DNA of 29,821 nucleotides from JAQIBY01 sp034658655 (GCA_034658655.1 JAYEFQ010000157.1:1-29821); one strand, 5' to 3'. Positions 9,827 through 18,350 are shown, numbered from the stretch's first letter. Notes: generated from the letters alone by a model not told the origin. A program made the numbers and translations.

Positions 9827-10363
9827 TTATCTTTTTGAGTTGATATACTCCTGATATTTTTCAGGATTTTCCTCAACCCACTTTCGTTTTTTAATTTGGT
9901 AGTTTTTTTTGTCAAGTTCGGGATTTCCTGTATCCTCATACTCAGGGAAACCATCAATCAACACAGGTGAAGACTTTGTTGCCCCAGGACTTGACTGATG
10001 TTTTGCTCTATTTGTTTCGAGATGCCCATTCCTGGATACGGTAGTATATTCATAATCCAGATTAAACTCTTTCAAAATGCTCAAAACATAAGCAGCATCA
10101 ATTTCATGCGCCATGTGAAGTTGACATCGATCTTGCAATTTTGGGGTTTTAAATATTCTTCCCTTATAAATTAGCGGATCTTGTAGTAACCTTTCAAGTA
10201 ACACCTCAGACATTTCATTATCTTGAAAACCCTTAATGTGGAAATACACTGTTTTTTGTTCTCCAAGGGTTTTACTTAATGTAAACTTAAGATTACTCTC
10301 TTGGGCTATAAGTTGAGATGCGGCAAAAAGCACAAAACTTAAAATAAGCATGCGTTTAATCAT
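9827..10363 (-). CDS. small secreted protein of unknown function
   Basis: I do not recognise this 178-residue protein. It starts with a clear signal peptide (MIKRMLILSFVLFAASQLIAQ), so it is exported to the periplasm or beyond. The mature part is mixed and charged, with one cysteine (DRCQLH), no lipobox and no T9SS C-terminal domain. The region VLLERLLQDPLIYKGRIFK followed by LQDRCQLHMAHEIDAAYVLSIL has the look of a small alpha/beta domain that compares or senses, but I can assign no family. The C-terminus is Lys/Glu-rich (KKRKWVEENPEKYQEY). It lies between the membrane sensor-like gene (101-bp gap) and the giant surface protein (76-bp gap), all in one direction, so co-regulation with them is likely. 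I found no TAnnTTTG element directly upstream. Confidence 0.7.
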   Translation of the reverse strand: MIKRMLILSFVLFAASQLIAQESNLKFTLSKTLGEQKTVYFHIKGFQDNEMSEVLLERLLQDPLIYKGRIFKTPKLQDRCQLHMAHEIDAAYVLSILKEFNLDYEYTTVSRNGHLETNRAKHQSSPGATKSSPVLIDGFPEYEDTGNPELDKKNYQIKKRKWVEENPEKYQEYINSKR

Positions 10364-10402
10364 AATATTTAGTTTTTAAGTTATTCCCTACTTTAAGGAT
10401 TA

Positions 10403-10417
10403 TTCCGAAATAACTTG
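10403..10417 (+). repeat. dispersed intergenic 15-mer, copy 1
   Basis: TTCCGAAATAACTTG occurs here and again at 26006-26020, both in intergenic DNA, with further similarity on both sides (GATT before, and an A/T-rich ATTxAAATTC stretch after). It lies in the 101-bp gap upstream of the small secreted protein. This is probably part of a genome-wide intergenic repeat. Confidence 0.45.
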
Positions 10418-10464
10418 ACAATTAAAATTCGTTTAAAACTATCAATTTATTTCATCATAACCCT

Positions 10465-11763
10465 TTAATTTCTTAGCAATGTTACCTGTCCCCGTCTTGT
10501 TCTTACATTTCCATATTGATCTTCGGTAACAATTTTCCATAAATATACCCCAGCTTCAGCTTTCTGGTTTGTGCGGATATTCATTCCATCCCATAGTTTG
10601 TCAATCTCATCCGTTTGATAAATGACCTGATTAAATTTATCCAAAATTATCATGGTAAATTTCAAATCAAGCATGTCATCATATACTGGTCCAAAGTAAG
10701 CATTCATTCCCGACACATCAGGAGTAAAAGCATTTGGCATTGCATAATAATGTTCAATTTTCACATTGACATCTTTTTCGAGCCGACTTTCACATCCATT
10801 TTGGTCAACCATTTTCAGTTCAACAGCATAAACCCCATCGTATTTGAATTCATACTGTAATAAAGATGTGTTAAAGGACTGTTTATCCACTTTCCAACAA
10901 TATACAATATCCCCACGATTTATTGTGTTAAAAGTATATAAATTTTCTGACTTATCAAAATCTATTTTTGCTTCAGGAATTCCATAAGCATTAATCATTG
11001 AACCGACAATACGTTGTCTCAATAATCCATCTTGTTTTGGGTTAAGAATTAAAACTGGAGTATATTCTCCTAACTCAGTAAAAACATGGGATGGAGCAGC
11101 ATCTGTTGATTTACTTCCATCTTTAAAATGCCACATAAACTCATAATTTTCAGGATTAGCATTACATGAAAAATTAATTGTTAGTGGAACACATCCAGCT
11201 TTTTTGTCCTGTGAAATTTGCAGCATTTTTTCCTGCCTGCTATTTTCATTTCCTGAATTATAAGTTGTCTCATCTTCAACAACAAGGGGTTCAGAATTTT
11301 CAGTTTCCTGAGTGTTTTCCGCTTCTGTATCCTCAACAGCTTCATCAATTTGCTCTGCTAAGTCATTTTGTTCAGTATTTTGATTTGATTCAGTATTTTG
11401 ATTTTGAGTTAGAGTTTTAGGCAATTCAGTTGAAGTTTGATTGTCAAGGCTTTCAGAAGTTATGTTTTCCTGCTGCGCATTTTCAGGGGCATGTGTATTT
11501 TGCTCAACAAGTTTATCTTGATTATCAATGGTATTATCAGCAACAATTTCAGTTTTTGTTTTTTCAGTTTCAGTTTTATCCACGAAAAAAACAAATGCAA
11601 GTGTCGCAACAAATACAACTCCGGCAAAAATTAAGCCTTTCTGTAAAACAGACAAGCCTTTTTTGGGTAATTGTTTTTCCAAGCTGCTCCATTGACTTTG
11701 TGCCCCTTTCGGTTCAAAGTGATTCAGCTTTTCTTTTAAACTATTTTCATATTGTGTTTTCAT
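10465..11763 (-). CDS. anti-sigma-like membrane protein with PKD and T9SS C-terminal domains
   Basis: A 432-residue protein. Residues 1-40 are a short cytoplasmic segment (LKEKLNHFEPKGAQ..W..LEKQL), similar in style to the N-termini of Bacteroidota membrane proteins encoded next to ECF sigma factors. Residues 43-61 form one transmembrane helix. About 62-180 is a Glu/Gln/Thr/Asn-rich low-complexity periplasmic linker, 185-260 a PKD-like domain (WHFKDGSKST), and 339-432 a gliding-motility/T9SS type-B C-terminal domain (YAMPNAFTPD, LDKFNQVIY, WDGM, GVYLWKI, RRGQVTLL). A T9SS signal on a protein tethered in the inner membrane is odd. Its gene overlaps the sigma gene by 17 bases, so the two are translationally coupled. 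I infer an anti-sigma or sensor role. ATG 11763 is preferred over TTG 11769 because of the Shine-Dalgarno spacing. Confidence 0.85.
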   Translation of the reverse strand: MKTQYENSLKEKLNHFEPKGAQSQWSSLEKQLPKKGLSVLQKGLIFAGVVFVATLAFVFFVDKTETEKTKTEIVADNTIDNQDKLVEQNTHAPENAQQENITSESLDNQTSTELPKTLTQNQNTESNQNTEQNDLAEQIDEAVEDTEAENTQETENSEPLVVEDETTYNSGNENSRQEKMLQISQDKKAGCVPLTINFSCNANPENYEFMWHFKDGSKSTDAAPSHVFTELGEYTPVLILNPKQDGLLRQRIVGSMINAYGIPEAKIDFDKSENLYTFNTINRGDIVYCWKVDKQSFNTSLLQYEFKYDGVYAVELKMVDQNGCESRLEKDVNVKIEHYYAMPNAFTPDVSGMNAYFGPVYDDMLDLKFTMIILDKFNQVIYQTDEIDKLWDGMNIRTNQKAEAGVYLWKIVTEDQYGNVRTRRGQVTLLRN

Positions 11764-12328
11764 GCCCAAACTCCTTATTATAAAGTTCTCTTAATTTTCG
11801 TTTTGCTTTTGCGTAATTGGATTTCGATGTTCCCACATTGACATCCAACAAGTCTGCAATTTGCTTATGTGTTAAATCTTCAACCACATAAAGGTTAAAG
11901 ACTGTTTGATAGCCAGGTGTTAACTTTTGAATCAGTTCAACAATTCGATCTGCCTGTAATTTAAGCAATTTTTCATTTTCTAATTCATCATAACTTTCAT
12001 CTTTTAAATTATTGATGTGTGATTCTTCACCATATTCAAAGTACATTTTTCGTTTACGTCTAATTTCATCAATACAATTATTGACAATTAATCGTCTTAC
12101 CCAGCCCTCTAATGAACCTTTAAAATTGAATGATTTTATTTTATCAAACACTTTTATAAAACCATCCTGAACAAAGTCTTCTGCCTCCAGCGTATCGCGA
12201 CTATATCGCAAACACACTCCCAACATTTTGGGGTAAAGTGTCTCGTAAAGTGCCCGTTGGCATTTACGATCACCTTTTTTACATCCCCTAACCAATATTT
12301 TGACCTGTTCTTTATCGTTGAGATTCAT
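11747..12328 (-). CDS. ECF-type RNA polymerase sigma-70 factor
   Basis: A 193-residue extracytoplasmic-function sigma factor. Region 2 spans about 24-92 (ALYETLYPKMLGVCLRYSRD, AEDFVQDGFIKVF, GWVRRLIVNNCIDEIRRKRK) with the core-binding and -10-recognition helices. Region 4 spans about 128-183 (LTPGYQTVFNLYVVEDLTHKQIADLL, GTSKSNYAKAKRKLRELY), a helix-turn-helix for the -35 element. A Glu/Asp-rich linker of about 35 residues joins them. It has no sigma-70 regions 1 or 3, as is normal for ECF factors. The last 17 bases overlap the start of the anti-sigma-like membrane gene, which suggests control by that partner. Likely targets include its own operon and the surface protein downstream, but I cannot define its promoter motif from the sequence. 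Confidence 0.93.
   Translation of the reverse strand: MNLNDKEQVKILVRGCKKGDRKCQRALYETLYPKMLGVCLRYSRDTLEAEDFVQDGFIKVFDKIKSFNFKGSLEGWVRRLIVNNCIDEIRRKRKMYFEYGEESHINNLKDESYDELENEKLLKLQADRIVELIQKLTPGYQTVFNLYVVEDLTHKQIADLLDVNVGTSKSNYAKAKRKLRELYNKEFGHENTI
11771..11776 (-). promoter_or_regulatory. Shine-Dalgarno that fixes the start of the anti-sigma-like gene
   Basis: AAGGAG on the minus strand lies 7 bases before ATG 11763 but only one base before the alternative TTG 11769. It lies inside the 3' end of the sigma-factor gene, consistent with translational coupling. Confidence 0.6.
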
Positions 12329-12351
12329 TTTTAATGCCTTCTGTTTTATGA

Positions 12352-12392
12352 CGATAGTTTTATAAAAAGGTTGCCTTTTATTTCGGCTATCG
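12352..12392 (-). terminator. hairpin terminator after mltG
   Basis: Outer arms CGATAG (12352-12357) and CTATCG (12387-12392) enclose inner arms AAAAGG (12365-12370) and CCTTTT (12374-12379) with a 3-base loop. Read leftward, the inner stem ends in CCTTTTTAT, a T-rich tail. It overlaps the mltG stop codon and lies before the sigma gene, so it would close the long leftward operon. Confidence 0.55.
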
Positions 12393-13421
12393 ATATATTC
12401 TTTCTCGATTCAAAAATCTTCTGTATTCACGAGCATAATATCCATGTTGCCTCAAAGTTTTTGAAAAATTATGATATCCGCTATAATCGGGTTTTGCACA
12501 AAAGAAAATATAATCATGATTTTCGTAATTCAAAACTGCATCTATGCTTGATTTTTCGGGCAAACAAATTGGACCGGGTGGTATTCCGGGGAATTTATAT
12601 GTATTAAACGGACTATCAATTTTTTTATGCCGATTTAACACACGCTTAATTGAAAAATCGCCGTGCGCAAAAACCAATGTTGGATCAGCCTGTAAAAGCA
12701 TTCCCCGTTCAACACGATTAATATAAACCCCTGCGACCTTGGACTTTTCATCATTCTTCTTGGTTTCCTGTTCAACAATAGATGCTAAGGTTGAGACTTG
12801 AACGGGCGTGAGTCCAGCGCGTTCTGCTTTTTGTTTTCGTTCGTCTGTCCAAAACATATCATATTCAGTTTTCATCCGCTGAGTAAATTTCTCGGGACTT
12901 GTATTCCAGAAAAACTGATAGGTATCTGGAAGAAACATTACAGGAAACTCATAAACTGAAAATCCATACTCATCGATTGTCTCAGGATTTAATAAATAAT
13001 CTGCAAAACGTGCAGAATCCATTTCAAATTTTCCATCCAACACAGCTGCTAATGCAGGCAGTTTCCGCAAGTTATTAAATGTAATATTTACTGGTTTCTG
13101 ATTTCCTGAGCGCAACATATTTACTAAGGCATTTGCACTCATATCGTGTGAAATCTCATAGCGACCGGGCTTCACATTATCAGCATATGATTTCTTTTCT
13201 GCCACCCAATCAAAACCATCTTCATCAATTAAAAAATCTAATAAACTATCTTTCACTGTCTGATAATCAGCTCCTGTTGGAATATATAACATTGTGCTTT
13301 CCTGTCCATGCAAATCAATATTCGGTTCATAAATGTACTGATAAAATCGATAGGCAAATATCCCGCCAACGAGCGCAATACCCAACAACACCAATAGAAT
13401 AATAATGATTTTCTTTTTCAT
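12387..13421 (-). CDS. mltG: endolytic murein transglycosylase MltG (YceG family)
   Basis: MltG is an inner-membrane enzyme that cuts nascent glycan strands and so sets chain length during peptidoglycan synthesis. The 344-residue product has one N-terminal membrane anchor (residues 4-27), a LysM-like middle region (about 40-110) and the YceG catalytic domain. SIVEQET (214-220) holds the catalytic glutamate at 217, nearly the same position as Glu218 of E. coli MltG. It is followed by AGVYINRVERGMLLQADPTL and the conserved FPGIPPGPICLPEKSSIDAVL and FFCAKPDYSGYHNFS stretches. Its ATG overlaps the stop of the MATE gene by four bases (ATGA), so it is the last gene of a coupled five-gene operon, closed by a hairpin at its stop codon. 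Confidence 0.95.
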   Translation of the reverse strand: MKKKIIIILLVLLGIALVGGIFAYRFYQYIYEPNIDLHGQESTMLYIPTGADYQTVKDSLLDFLIDEDGFDWVAEKKSYADNVKPGRYEISHDMSANALVNMLRSGNQKPVNITFNNLRKLPALAAVLDGKFEMDSARFADYLLNPETIDEYGFSVYEFPVMFLPDTYQFFWNTSPEKFTQRMKTEYDMFWTDERKQKAERAGLTPVQVSTLASIVEQETKKNDEKSKVAGVYINRVERGMLLQADPTLVFAHGDFSIKRVLNRHKKIDSPFNTYKFPGIPPGPICLPEKSSIDAVLNYENHDYIFFCAKPDYSGYHNFSKTLRQHGYYAREYRRFLNRERIYR

Positions 13422-14725
13422 TTTTTTCGAATTTTATTCAGAATACGTTTCACATAAAATAAATGTAATGAAAATCCACGAGACAGCATAAAAATAATCA
13501 AAGCAATCCACATTCCATGATTATCAAAATAATGTCTTAGGATAAATAACATCGGTAAAAATATAAGTATTGTTGAAAACATCATTGCATTTCGCATTGT
13601 TTTTCCTTCAGTTGCCCCGATATAAATTCCATCCCAGATAAAAGCTGAGAAACTCGCAATCGGTAAGATTATGATCCAAACCCTATAAGTTTGTGCCAAT
13701 TCGATAATATTTTGCTGATCGGTTAACAATCGAACGATATTTTGATTGAATGCAAGATAAATCAAGCTCACTGCCAGGCTTAAACCAATGCCCCATAAAA
13801 ATAATGTTTTGACAACTTTTTTTAATCCACTCAGCGACTTGGCGCCAATATATTTTCCGGTAAGTGCCTCGGCAGCAAATGCAAACCCGTCAATAAAATA
13901 AGAAAAAATCCAAAGGAACTGCAACAAAACAGAATTTACAGCAAGCATTTCATCCCCAAGTTTTGCACTTGCAGCATTAAAATAATAAAAGCTTCCAGTT
14001 AAGAGTAATGAGCGAATAAGTATATCCCGGTTAACGGTCATAAACTGACCAATTTCAGACCACACAAAAATTGTTTTTGTTTTCCAGTATTTACGAATAC
14101 GTTTGCTATGTTTTAAAAGCAAAAGCAAACCTAAAATAAACCCGGCATATTGTCCGATTACTGTTCCCAGTGCCACACCTTTCACAACCATGCCTAATTT
14201 CAAAACAAAAAATGCAGATAAGAGAATATTTATCAAATTAATTAAAATTGAAATCCACATTGTAGTTTTTGCATCCTGCATACCGATATACCAACCCAGA
14301 ATTGCATATAAACCAAGGGTTGCAGGAGCGGCAAAAATTCTAATTCGAAAATAATCCATTGCAAAAGATTTCAACTCTTGACTGCTGTCTATAAAATTAA
14401 ATGCAAGCCACCCAATTGCTTTTTGTATGAGAATGAGAAGGAGTCCGAGCCCAATGGCAATTATTAATGCTCTGGCAAGTATAATATATGACTGATTAAT
14501 ATCACGACTACCACGGCTTTGAGCAGTAAAACCACTGGTTCCCATTCTCAAAAACCCTAGCCCTGAATAAATAAAAGTAAAAACAGTTGCTCCGAGCGCA
14601 ATTGCCCCAAGATAGGCAGGATTATCCTGTCTGCCCATAAGTGCAACATCAACCATTCCCACCAAAGGAACCGTGAGGTTGCTGATGATATTCGGAAAAG
14701 CAAGTTTTAAGACCCGCCTATTCAA
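13418..14725 (-). CDS. MATE-family exporter, DinF-like
   Basis: A 435-residue inner-membrane protein with about 12 hydrophobic helices in two related halves. The N-terminal LKLAFPNIISNLTVPLVGMVDVALMGR and the following GLGFLRMGTSGFTAQSRGS match the DinF/NorM side of the MATE (multi-antimicrobial extrusion) superfamily. Members use Na+ or H+ gradients to export cationic drugs, or lipid-linked and toxic metabolites; the substrate here is unknown. The start is a TTG at 14725, overlapping the end of the acetyltransferase gene by 8 bases. The next in-frame methionine (GMVD) would delete part of helix 1, so I keep the TTG. It is coupled to mltG by an ATGA overlap. Confidence 0.9.
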   Translation of the reverse strand: MNRRVLKLAFPNIISNLTVPLVGMVDVALMGRQDNPAYLGAIALGATVFTFIYSGLGFLRMGTSGFTAQSRGSRDINQSYIILARALIIAIGLGLLLILIQKAIGWLAFNFIDSSQELKSFAMDYFRIRIFAAPATLGLYAILGWYIGMQDAKTTMWISILINLINILLSAFFVLKLGMVVKGVALGTVIGQYAGFILGLLLLLKHSKRIRKYWKTKTIFVWSEIGQFMTVNRDILIRSLLLTGSFYYFNAASAKLGDEMLAVNSVLLQFLWIFSYFIDGFAFAAEALTGKYIGAKSLSGLKKVVKTLFLWGIGLSLAVSLIYLAFNQNIVRLLTDQQNIIELAQTYRVWIIILPIASFSAFIWDGIYIGATEGKTMRNAMMFSTILIFLPMLFILRHYFDNHGMWIALIIFMLSRGFSLHLFYVKRILNKIRKK

Positions 14726-15164
14726 TATCTCGCAGTTTAATTGTGCTTAAATCGCGGATAATGAAAACCTGATAATCGCCAAGATATTTGAATCCGTATC
14801 CGCCATACAAAGCACGAGCAATTTTACTGTCGCGATGCACTTCGAGTTTAACCTGCAATCCGGTTTCAATAACAAACTCCATACTTTTATCCATAAGTAA
14901 ATGGCTAAGTCCCTTCCCCTGAAATTTGGGTAAAATCGCAAAGTGATGCAGATAAAGTCTCCGCTGATCAGTGGTTAACCACGAGCTTCCTATTAGTCCG
15001 GCATCATCATCTTCAAGAATAAGCAGTTTTCCGCCATAACTAAGTGTGTCTTCAATGATATCCTCATCATCACCTCGTTTTTTGCCACCCATTTCGGTAG
15101 CTTCCCATAGTTTTATAAGTGCAGGAAAATCTTCTTCCTGGTAATCACGTACAAATTGAGCCAT
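14718..15164 (-). CDS. GNAT-family N-acetyltransferase
   Basis: A 148-residue single-domain acyltransferase of the GNAT fold. The acetyl-CoA pyrophosphate loop is LPKFQGKGLSHLLM (about residues 83-96), preceded by the beta-4 strand YLHHFAI. The motif-B region ARALYGGYGFKYLGDY follows, with the usual YxxxGF signature. The acceptor substrate cannot be deduced. Its ATG lies 6 bases after the nfeD-like stop, and its 3' end overlaps the MATE gene. Membership of this envelope operon may mean modification of a cell-wall or lipid-related substrate or of a protein N-terminus, but that is only inference from neighbours. Confidence 0.88.
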   Translation of the reverse strand: MAQFVRDYQEEDFPALIKLWEATEMGGKKRGDDEDIIEDTLSYGGKLLILEDDDAGLIGSSWLTTDQRRLYLHHFAILPKFQGKGLSHLLMDKSMEFVIETGLQVKLEVHRDSKIARALYGGYGFKYLGDYQVFIIRDLSTIKLRDIE

Positions 15165-15170
15165 AAAATT

Positions 15171-16670
15171 CTAATTATTAATAATATCTACGTAAAGTTG
15201 TCCTGATTCGAATTGTTTTACAATAACCTCAGTATCCCGTTCGATGTAACCGTTAATTGCTTTGGCATCGTAACGTTTATCGTCGATTTCAACTCGCCCC
15301 GATGGTCTTAACTCCTGAACGACAATAGCTTTTCTTCCGACCATTTCAAATGTTTTATTATCAAAACTAAAATATCCTTCATCCTTTTGCTGGGTTGCAC
15401 TTAAAGACAAGTTTCCGAACATTCGATTTTCTGAAAACAATCGACTACTCATCCAAAGCGAAAAGAAAAAAGAAATAATTGCCGCAATAATCACATAAAA
15501 TAGTGCATTAACAAGTGGTTTTAAATTAATCTCACCCCCTTCTATAGGTTGTATTTCATATTGTCCAATCATAGAAAGTGCCAACCCGGTAATCATCAGT
15601 GCAATTCCGGCAACACCTGCAATTCCAAAGCCGGGAATCACAAAAATTTCCACCCCAATAAGAATAACCCCAACAACAAAAATTAGTATTTCCCAATTAC
15701 TAGCCAATCCCTCAACATAGGACGGAGCAAAGTACAATAATGCAGCCATAACCGCAATTAAAAAAGGAAATCCTATACCGGGAGATTGCAACTCAAAATA
15801 CAAGCCCCCAATAATAAACATGATAAGAAATGATTTAAAGGCAGGATTTGTTAAAAACCCCATGACTTTATCCATGCTTGTCGGGACGTAAGTCTTGGTT
15901 TCGTAATCAGAAACACCTTCGGCAGCAAGCAATTCAGGTATTGACTCGTATAATCCGTCACAATATCCGTTTTCAACGGCTTCACTGGCAGTAAATGTCA
16001 ACACTTTTGTTGAATCAATAATTCCGGGGACATATAAATCGGGATCCACCATCGCCTCAGCAATTTGTGGATTTCGTTTCCATTGTACGATGGTGTCATT
16101 ACCTTGAATAATGGTGTCTTTTCCTTGCGCTTCAGCGGTTGATCGCATGGTAGCACGCATGTAAGACTGATATTTATCTGGCATTGCCTTCCCTTCTTGA
16201 CTAACAACGGTTGCAGCGCCAATATTTCCGCCGGGACGCATAAATATTTTATCCGATGCTATAGATATTAGTGCACCGGCACTAGCTGCATTATTATCAA
16301 TAAAAACCCAAACCGGCATAGGTGCATTTAAAAATGCTGTTCTGATTGAATCTGCAGCAATCACTAAACCACCGTAAGTATTCATATGAATTAGAAACAA
16401 ATCGACATTTAATTCAATTGCTTCGTCGAGTGCTTTTTGTGTATTTTGCCAAGCACTCATGGTAATATTTTCAAATATTTCCAATTTATAAATCAGAAAT
16501 TTGGAACTATCTAAGGTTGTTTTAACTGAAACATCCGGTATTGCTTCATTGAGGGAATCGTCACATATAGAATCCGCAGAAACAATGCTATCAGAAATAT
16601 TTGCGGTAACAAGCACAGACATCCCGAAAAGGAATATCAACAAAAGCCCCCATAATTTTATCGCTTTCAT
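15171..16670 (-). CDS. membrane-bound ClpP-class serine protease, NfeD family
   Basis: A 499-residue full-length NfeD protein (long form). It has a signal peptide or anchor (residues 1-23), then a ClpP-like protease domain (about 57-265) with HMNTYGGLVIAADSI and the nucleophile motif NNAASAGALIS (Ser130). Lys166 (MPDKYQSY) is a candidate for the Ser-Lys dyad known from the archaeal 1510-N protease. Four or so membrane helices follow (about 275-400), and then a C-terminal OB-fold NfeD domain (about 430-495: GRKAIVVQELRPSGRVEIDDKRYDA would be its core, in part). The family cleaves stomatin-type membrane proteins and is thought to act in membrane quality control. No stomatin gene is adjacent here. 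It is the second gene of the operon, 3 bases after the PorE-like gene. Confidence 0.92.
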   Translation of the reverse strand: MKAIKLWGLLLIFLFGMSVLVTANISDSIVSADSICDDSLNEAIPDVSVKTTLDSSKFLIYKLEIFENITMSAWQNTQKALDEAIELNVDLFLIHMNTYGGLVIAADSIRTAFLNAPMPVWVFIDNNAASAGALISIASDKIFMRPGGNIGAATVVSQEGKAMPDKYQSYMRATMRSTAEAQGKDTIIQGNDTIVQWKRNPQIAEAMVDPDLYVPGIIDSTKVLTFTASEAVENGYCDGLYESIPELLAAEGVSDYETKTYVPTSMDKVMGFLTNPAFKSFLIMFIIGGLYFELQSPGIGFPFLIAVMAALLYFAPSYVEGLASNWEILIFVVGVILIGVEIFVIPGFGIAGVAGIALMITGLALSMIGQYEIQPIEGGEINLKPLVNALFYVIIAAIISFFFSLWMSSRLFSENRMFGNLSLSATQQKDEGYFSFDNKTFEMVGRKAIVVQELRPSGRVEIDDKRYDAKAINGYIERDTEVIVKQFESGQLYVDIINN

Positions 16671-16673
16671 AAA

Positions 16674-18350
16674 TTATTGTTTACTCAAAATGAAGTGCCA
16701 TATTTTCACCTCTTGTGCTTCAGCGCCAGCAGGAATTCTTATGATTGTATTTACCTTTTCCATATCTTCATGCTCGATAATAAATTCGTAAGTTAATCCG
16801 TTTTTCAATGTCGAAAAGTATTTTCCGTCTTCATCCGACATTATTTTTGTAACAACCTCTCCATCGTTTTTTAACCTTATCACAATTTCCGTTTTGATAG
16901 GATTTTGCTCCCCATCAACTACAGAACCTTTAACAACAGTCAATTCAGGCTGAATAAATTCCACATCAATATGCTCAAAATATTTTTGCATATCGATTTG
17001 GTACAAATCTACTTTCCCCAAACCACCTTCTCTGTCACTGGAAATGTATGCAGTTTTACTATCGGTGGAAAGCACAAAATGATATTCATTATCTGGGGTA
17101 TTAATAGGATAACCAAGGTTTACAGGTTTTTGCCAGCGTCCATTCACTCTCTTAACCATAAAAATATCATATCCGCCCATTGACTTTGGTCCATTTGATG
17201 AATAAAACAAAGTATTTCCGTCGGGATGAATAAAGACACAAATTTCATCGTCTTCTGAATTGATTTTATTTCCAAGATTTTTAGGAGCACTCCATCCTTT
17301 ACCAACACGATGCGCTGTATAAATATCGCCTTCACCTTGTCCTTTTTTGCGTTCTGAAATAAAATAAAGAGTATTATTGTCTGCTGTTACACTTGCCGAG
17401 GTTTCAAAATAACTAGAATTAATTGCTGTTTCCCCTTGAAACAATGTTTTAAACGTACTCCCGAGTTTCTGAAAGAATTTTTCAGGTTTATTTTCTGGCA
17501 ATGGCTGTGGTTTCATCCATTTTCCTTTTTTGAATTTTGAAACATAAATATCGCCACTTAAGGTTTCATTTTTAATATTTTTGTAAAGATAAATTGTTTT
17601 TCCATCAGGAGAAATGCTTGTATTTGCATCATGCCACTCTGTATTAATATCACCATTAATAGGCTTTGCGCTTGACCATGATCCATCTTTTTGTTTGTCA
17701 GAAACAAAAACAGCATCAAAATATTCACCGGTAAACGGATCGCGTTGTACTTTTTCATCAAGCGGACGCCGACTTGTAAAAATTAGCTGTGTCTGATCGG
17801 CAGTAATTGACGGAACAGCATCCACATATTCTGAGTTAATTTTCGCACCCATATTTTCAATTTCAACCTCAACTTCCTCAGCAATTAATACAATTGCATT
17901 TTTCACCTGAGGAAGATAGGTATCAACATTATAATATTTCACCAATTTTGATTTCACATTATCGGTAAAGGTTTCATAATGATCTTTTGCAAGATTAAAC
18001 ATGCTTTCTTTTTGATAAGCACGCCCAAGATAATAATGTAAAAGCTCCATTTTTTCATCTTCCACATTCGAAAGTTTTTCAAGATGCAGAATTACATTCC
18101 CATACTCTTCTAATTGAAAATAGGTCTCTCCCATTCGATAATTCAAAAGAGAATGCTCTGAATTTTCTTCATACACATCACGAAAAACCCTCAATGCTCC
18201 CTGAAAATTATCATTTTGATACTTTATCCTTGCTTGTGTCATTTGCAAAGTAATATTTCCGTCCTTTGTTGTGTCAGGCGCCATGGAATCCATTGCAAAT
18301 GATGACAAAGAAAAGCACAAAACTGTAATTATGATACTAGTAATCCGCAT
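16674..18350 (-). CDS. PorE-like TPR/beta-propeller protein lacking the OmpA domain
   Basis: A 558-residue exported protein. It has a signal peptide (1-19, ending SSFA), TPR-type helices (about 30-150; FQGALRVFRDVYEENSEHSL, YFQLEEYGNVILHLEKL), five PD40/WD40-like propeller blades (about 170-455; SITADQTQLIFTSRRP, SISPDGKTIYLYKN, YFISERKKGQGEGDIYTA, FYSSNGPKSMGGYDIFMV, YISSDREGGLGKVDLYQI) and a carboxypeptidase-regulatory-like beta domain (about 470-540). This order equals that of T9SS-associated PorE, except that PorE carries a C-terminal OmpA-like peptidoglycan-binding domain, absent here. It may be a periplasmic or outer-membrane accessory factor. A GTG at 18362 would add four residues; ATG 18350 gives the better signal peptide. 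First gene of the five-gene operon. Confidence 0.85.
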   Translation of the reverse strand: MRITSIIITVLCFSLSSFAMDSMAPDTTKDGNITLQMTQARIKYQNDNFQGALRVFRDVYEENSEHSLLNYRMGETYFQLEEYGNVILHLEKLSNVEDEKMELLHYYLGRAYQKESMFNLAKDHYETFTDNVKSKLVKYYNVDTYLPQVKNAIVLIAEEVEVEIENMGAKINSEYVDAVPSITADQTQLIFTSRRPLDEKVQRDPFTGEYFDAVFVSDKQKDGSWSSAKPINGDINTEWHDANTSISPDGKTIYLYKNIKNETLSGDIYVSKFKKGKWMKPQPLPENKPEKFFQKLGSTFKTLFQGETAINSSYFETSASVTADNNTLYFISERKKGQGEGDIYTAHRVGKGWSAPKNLGNKINSEDDEICVFIHPDGNTLFYSSNGPKSMGGYDIFMVKRVNGRWQKPVNLGYPINTPDNEYHFVLSTDSKTAYISSDREGGLGKVDLYQIDMQKYFEHIDVEFIQPELTVVKGSVVDGEQNPIKTEIVIRLKNDGEVVTKIMSDEDGKYFSTLKNGLTYEFIIEHEDMEKVNTIIRIPAGAEAQEVKIWHFILSKQ

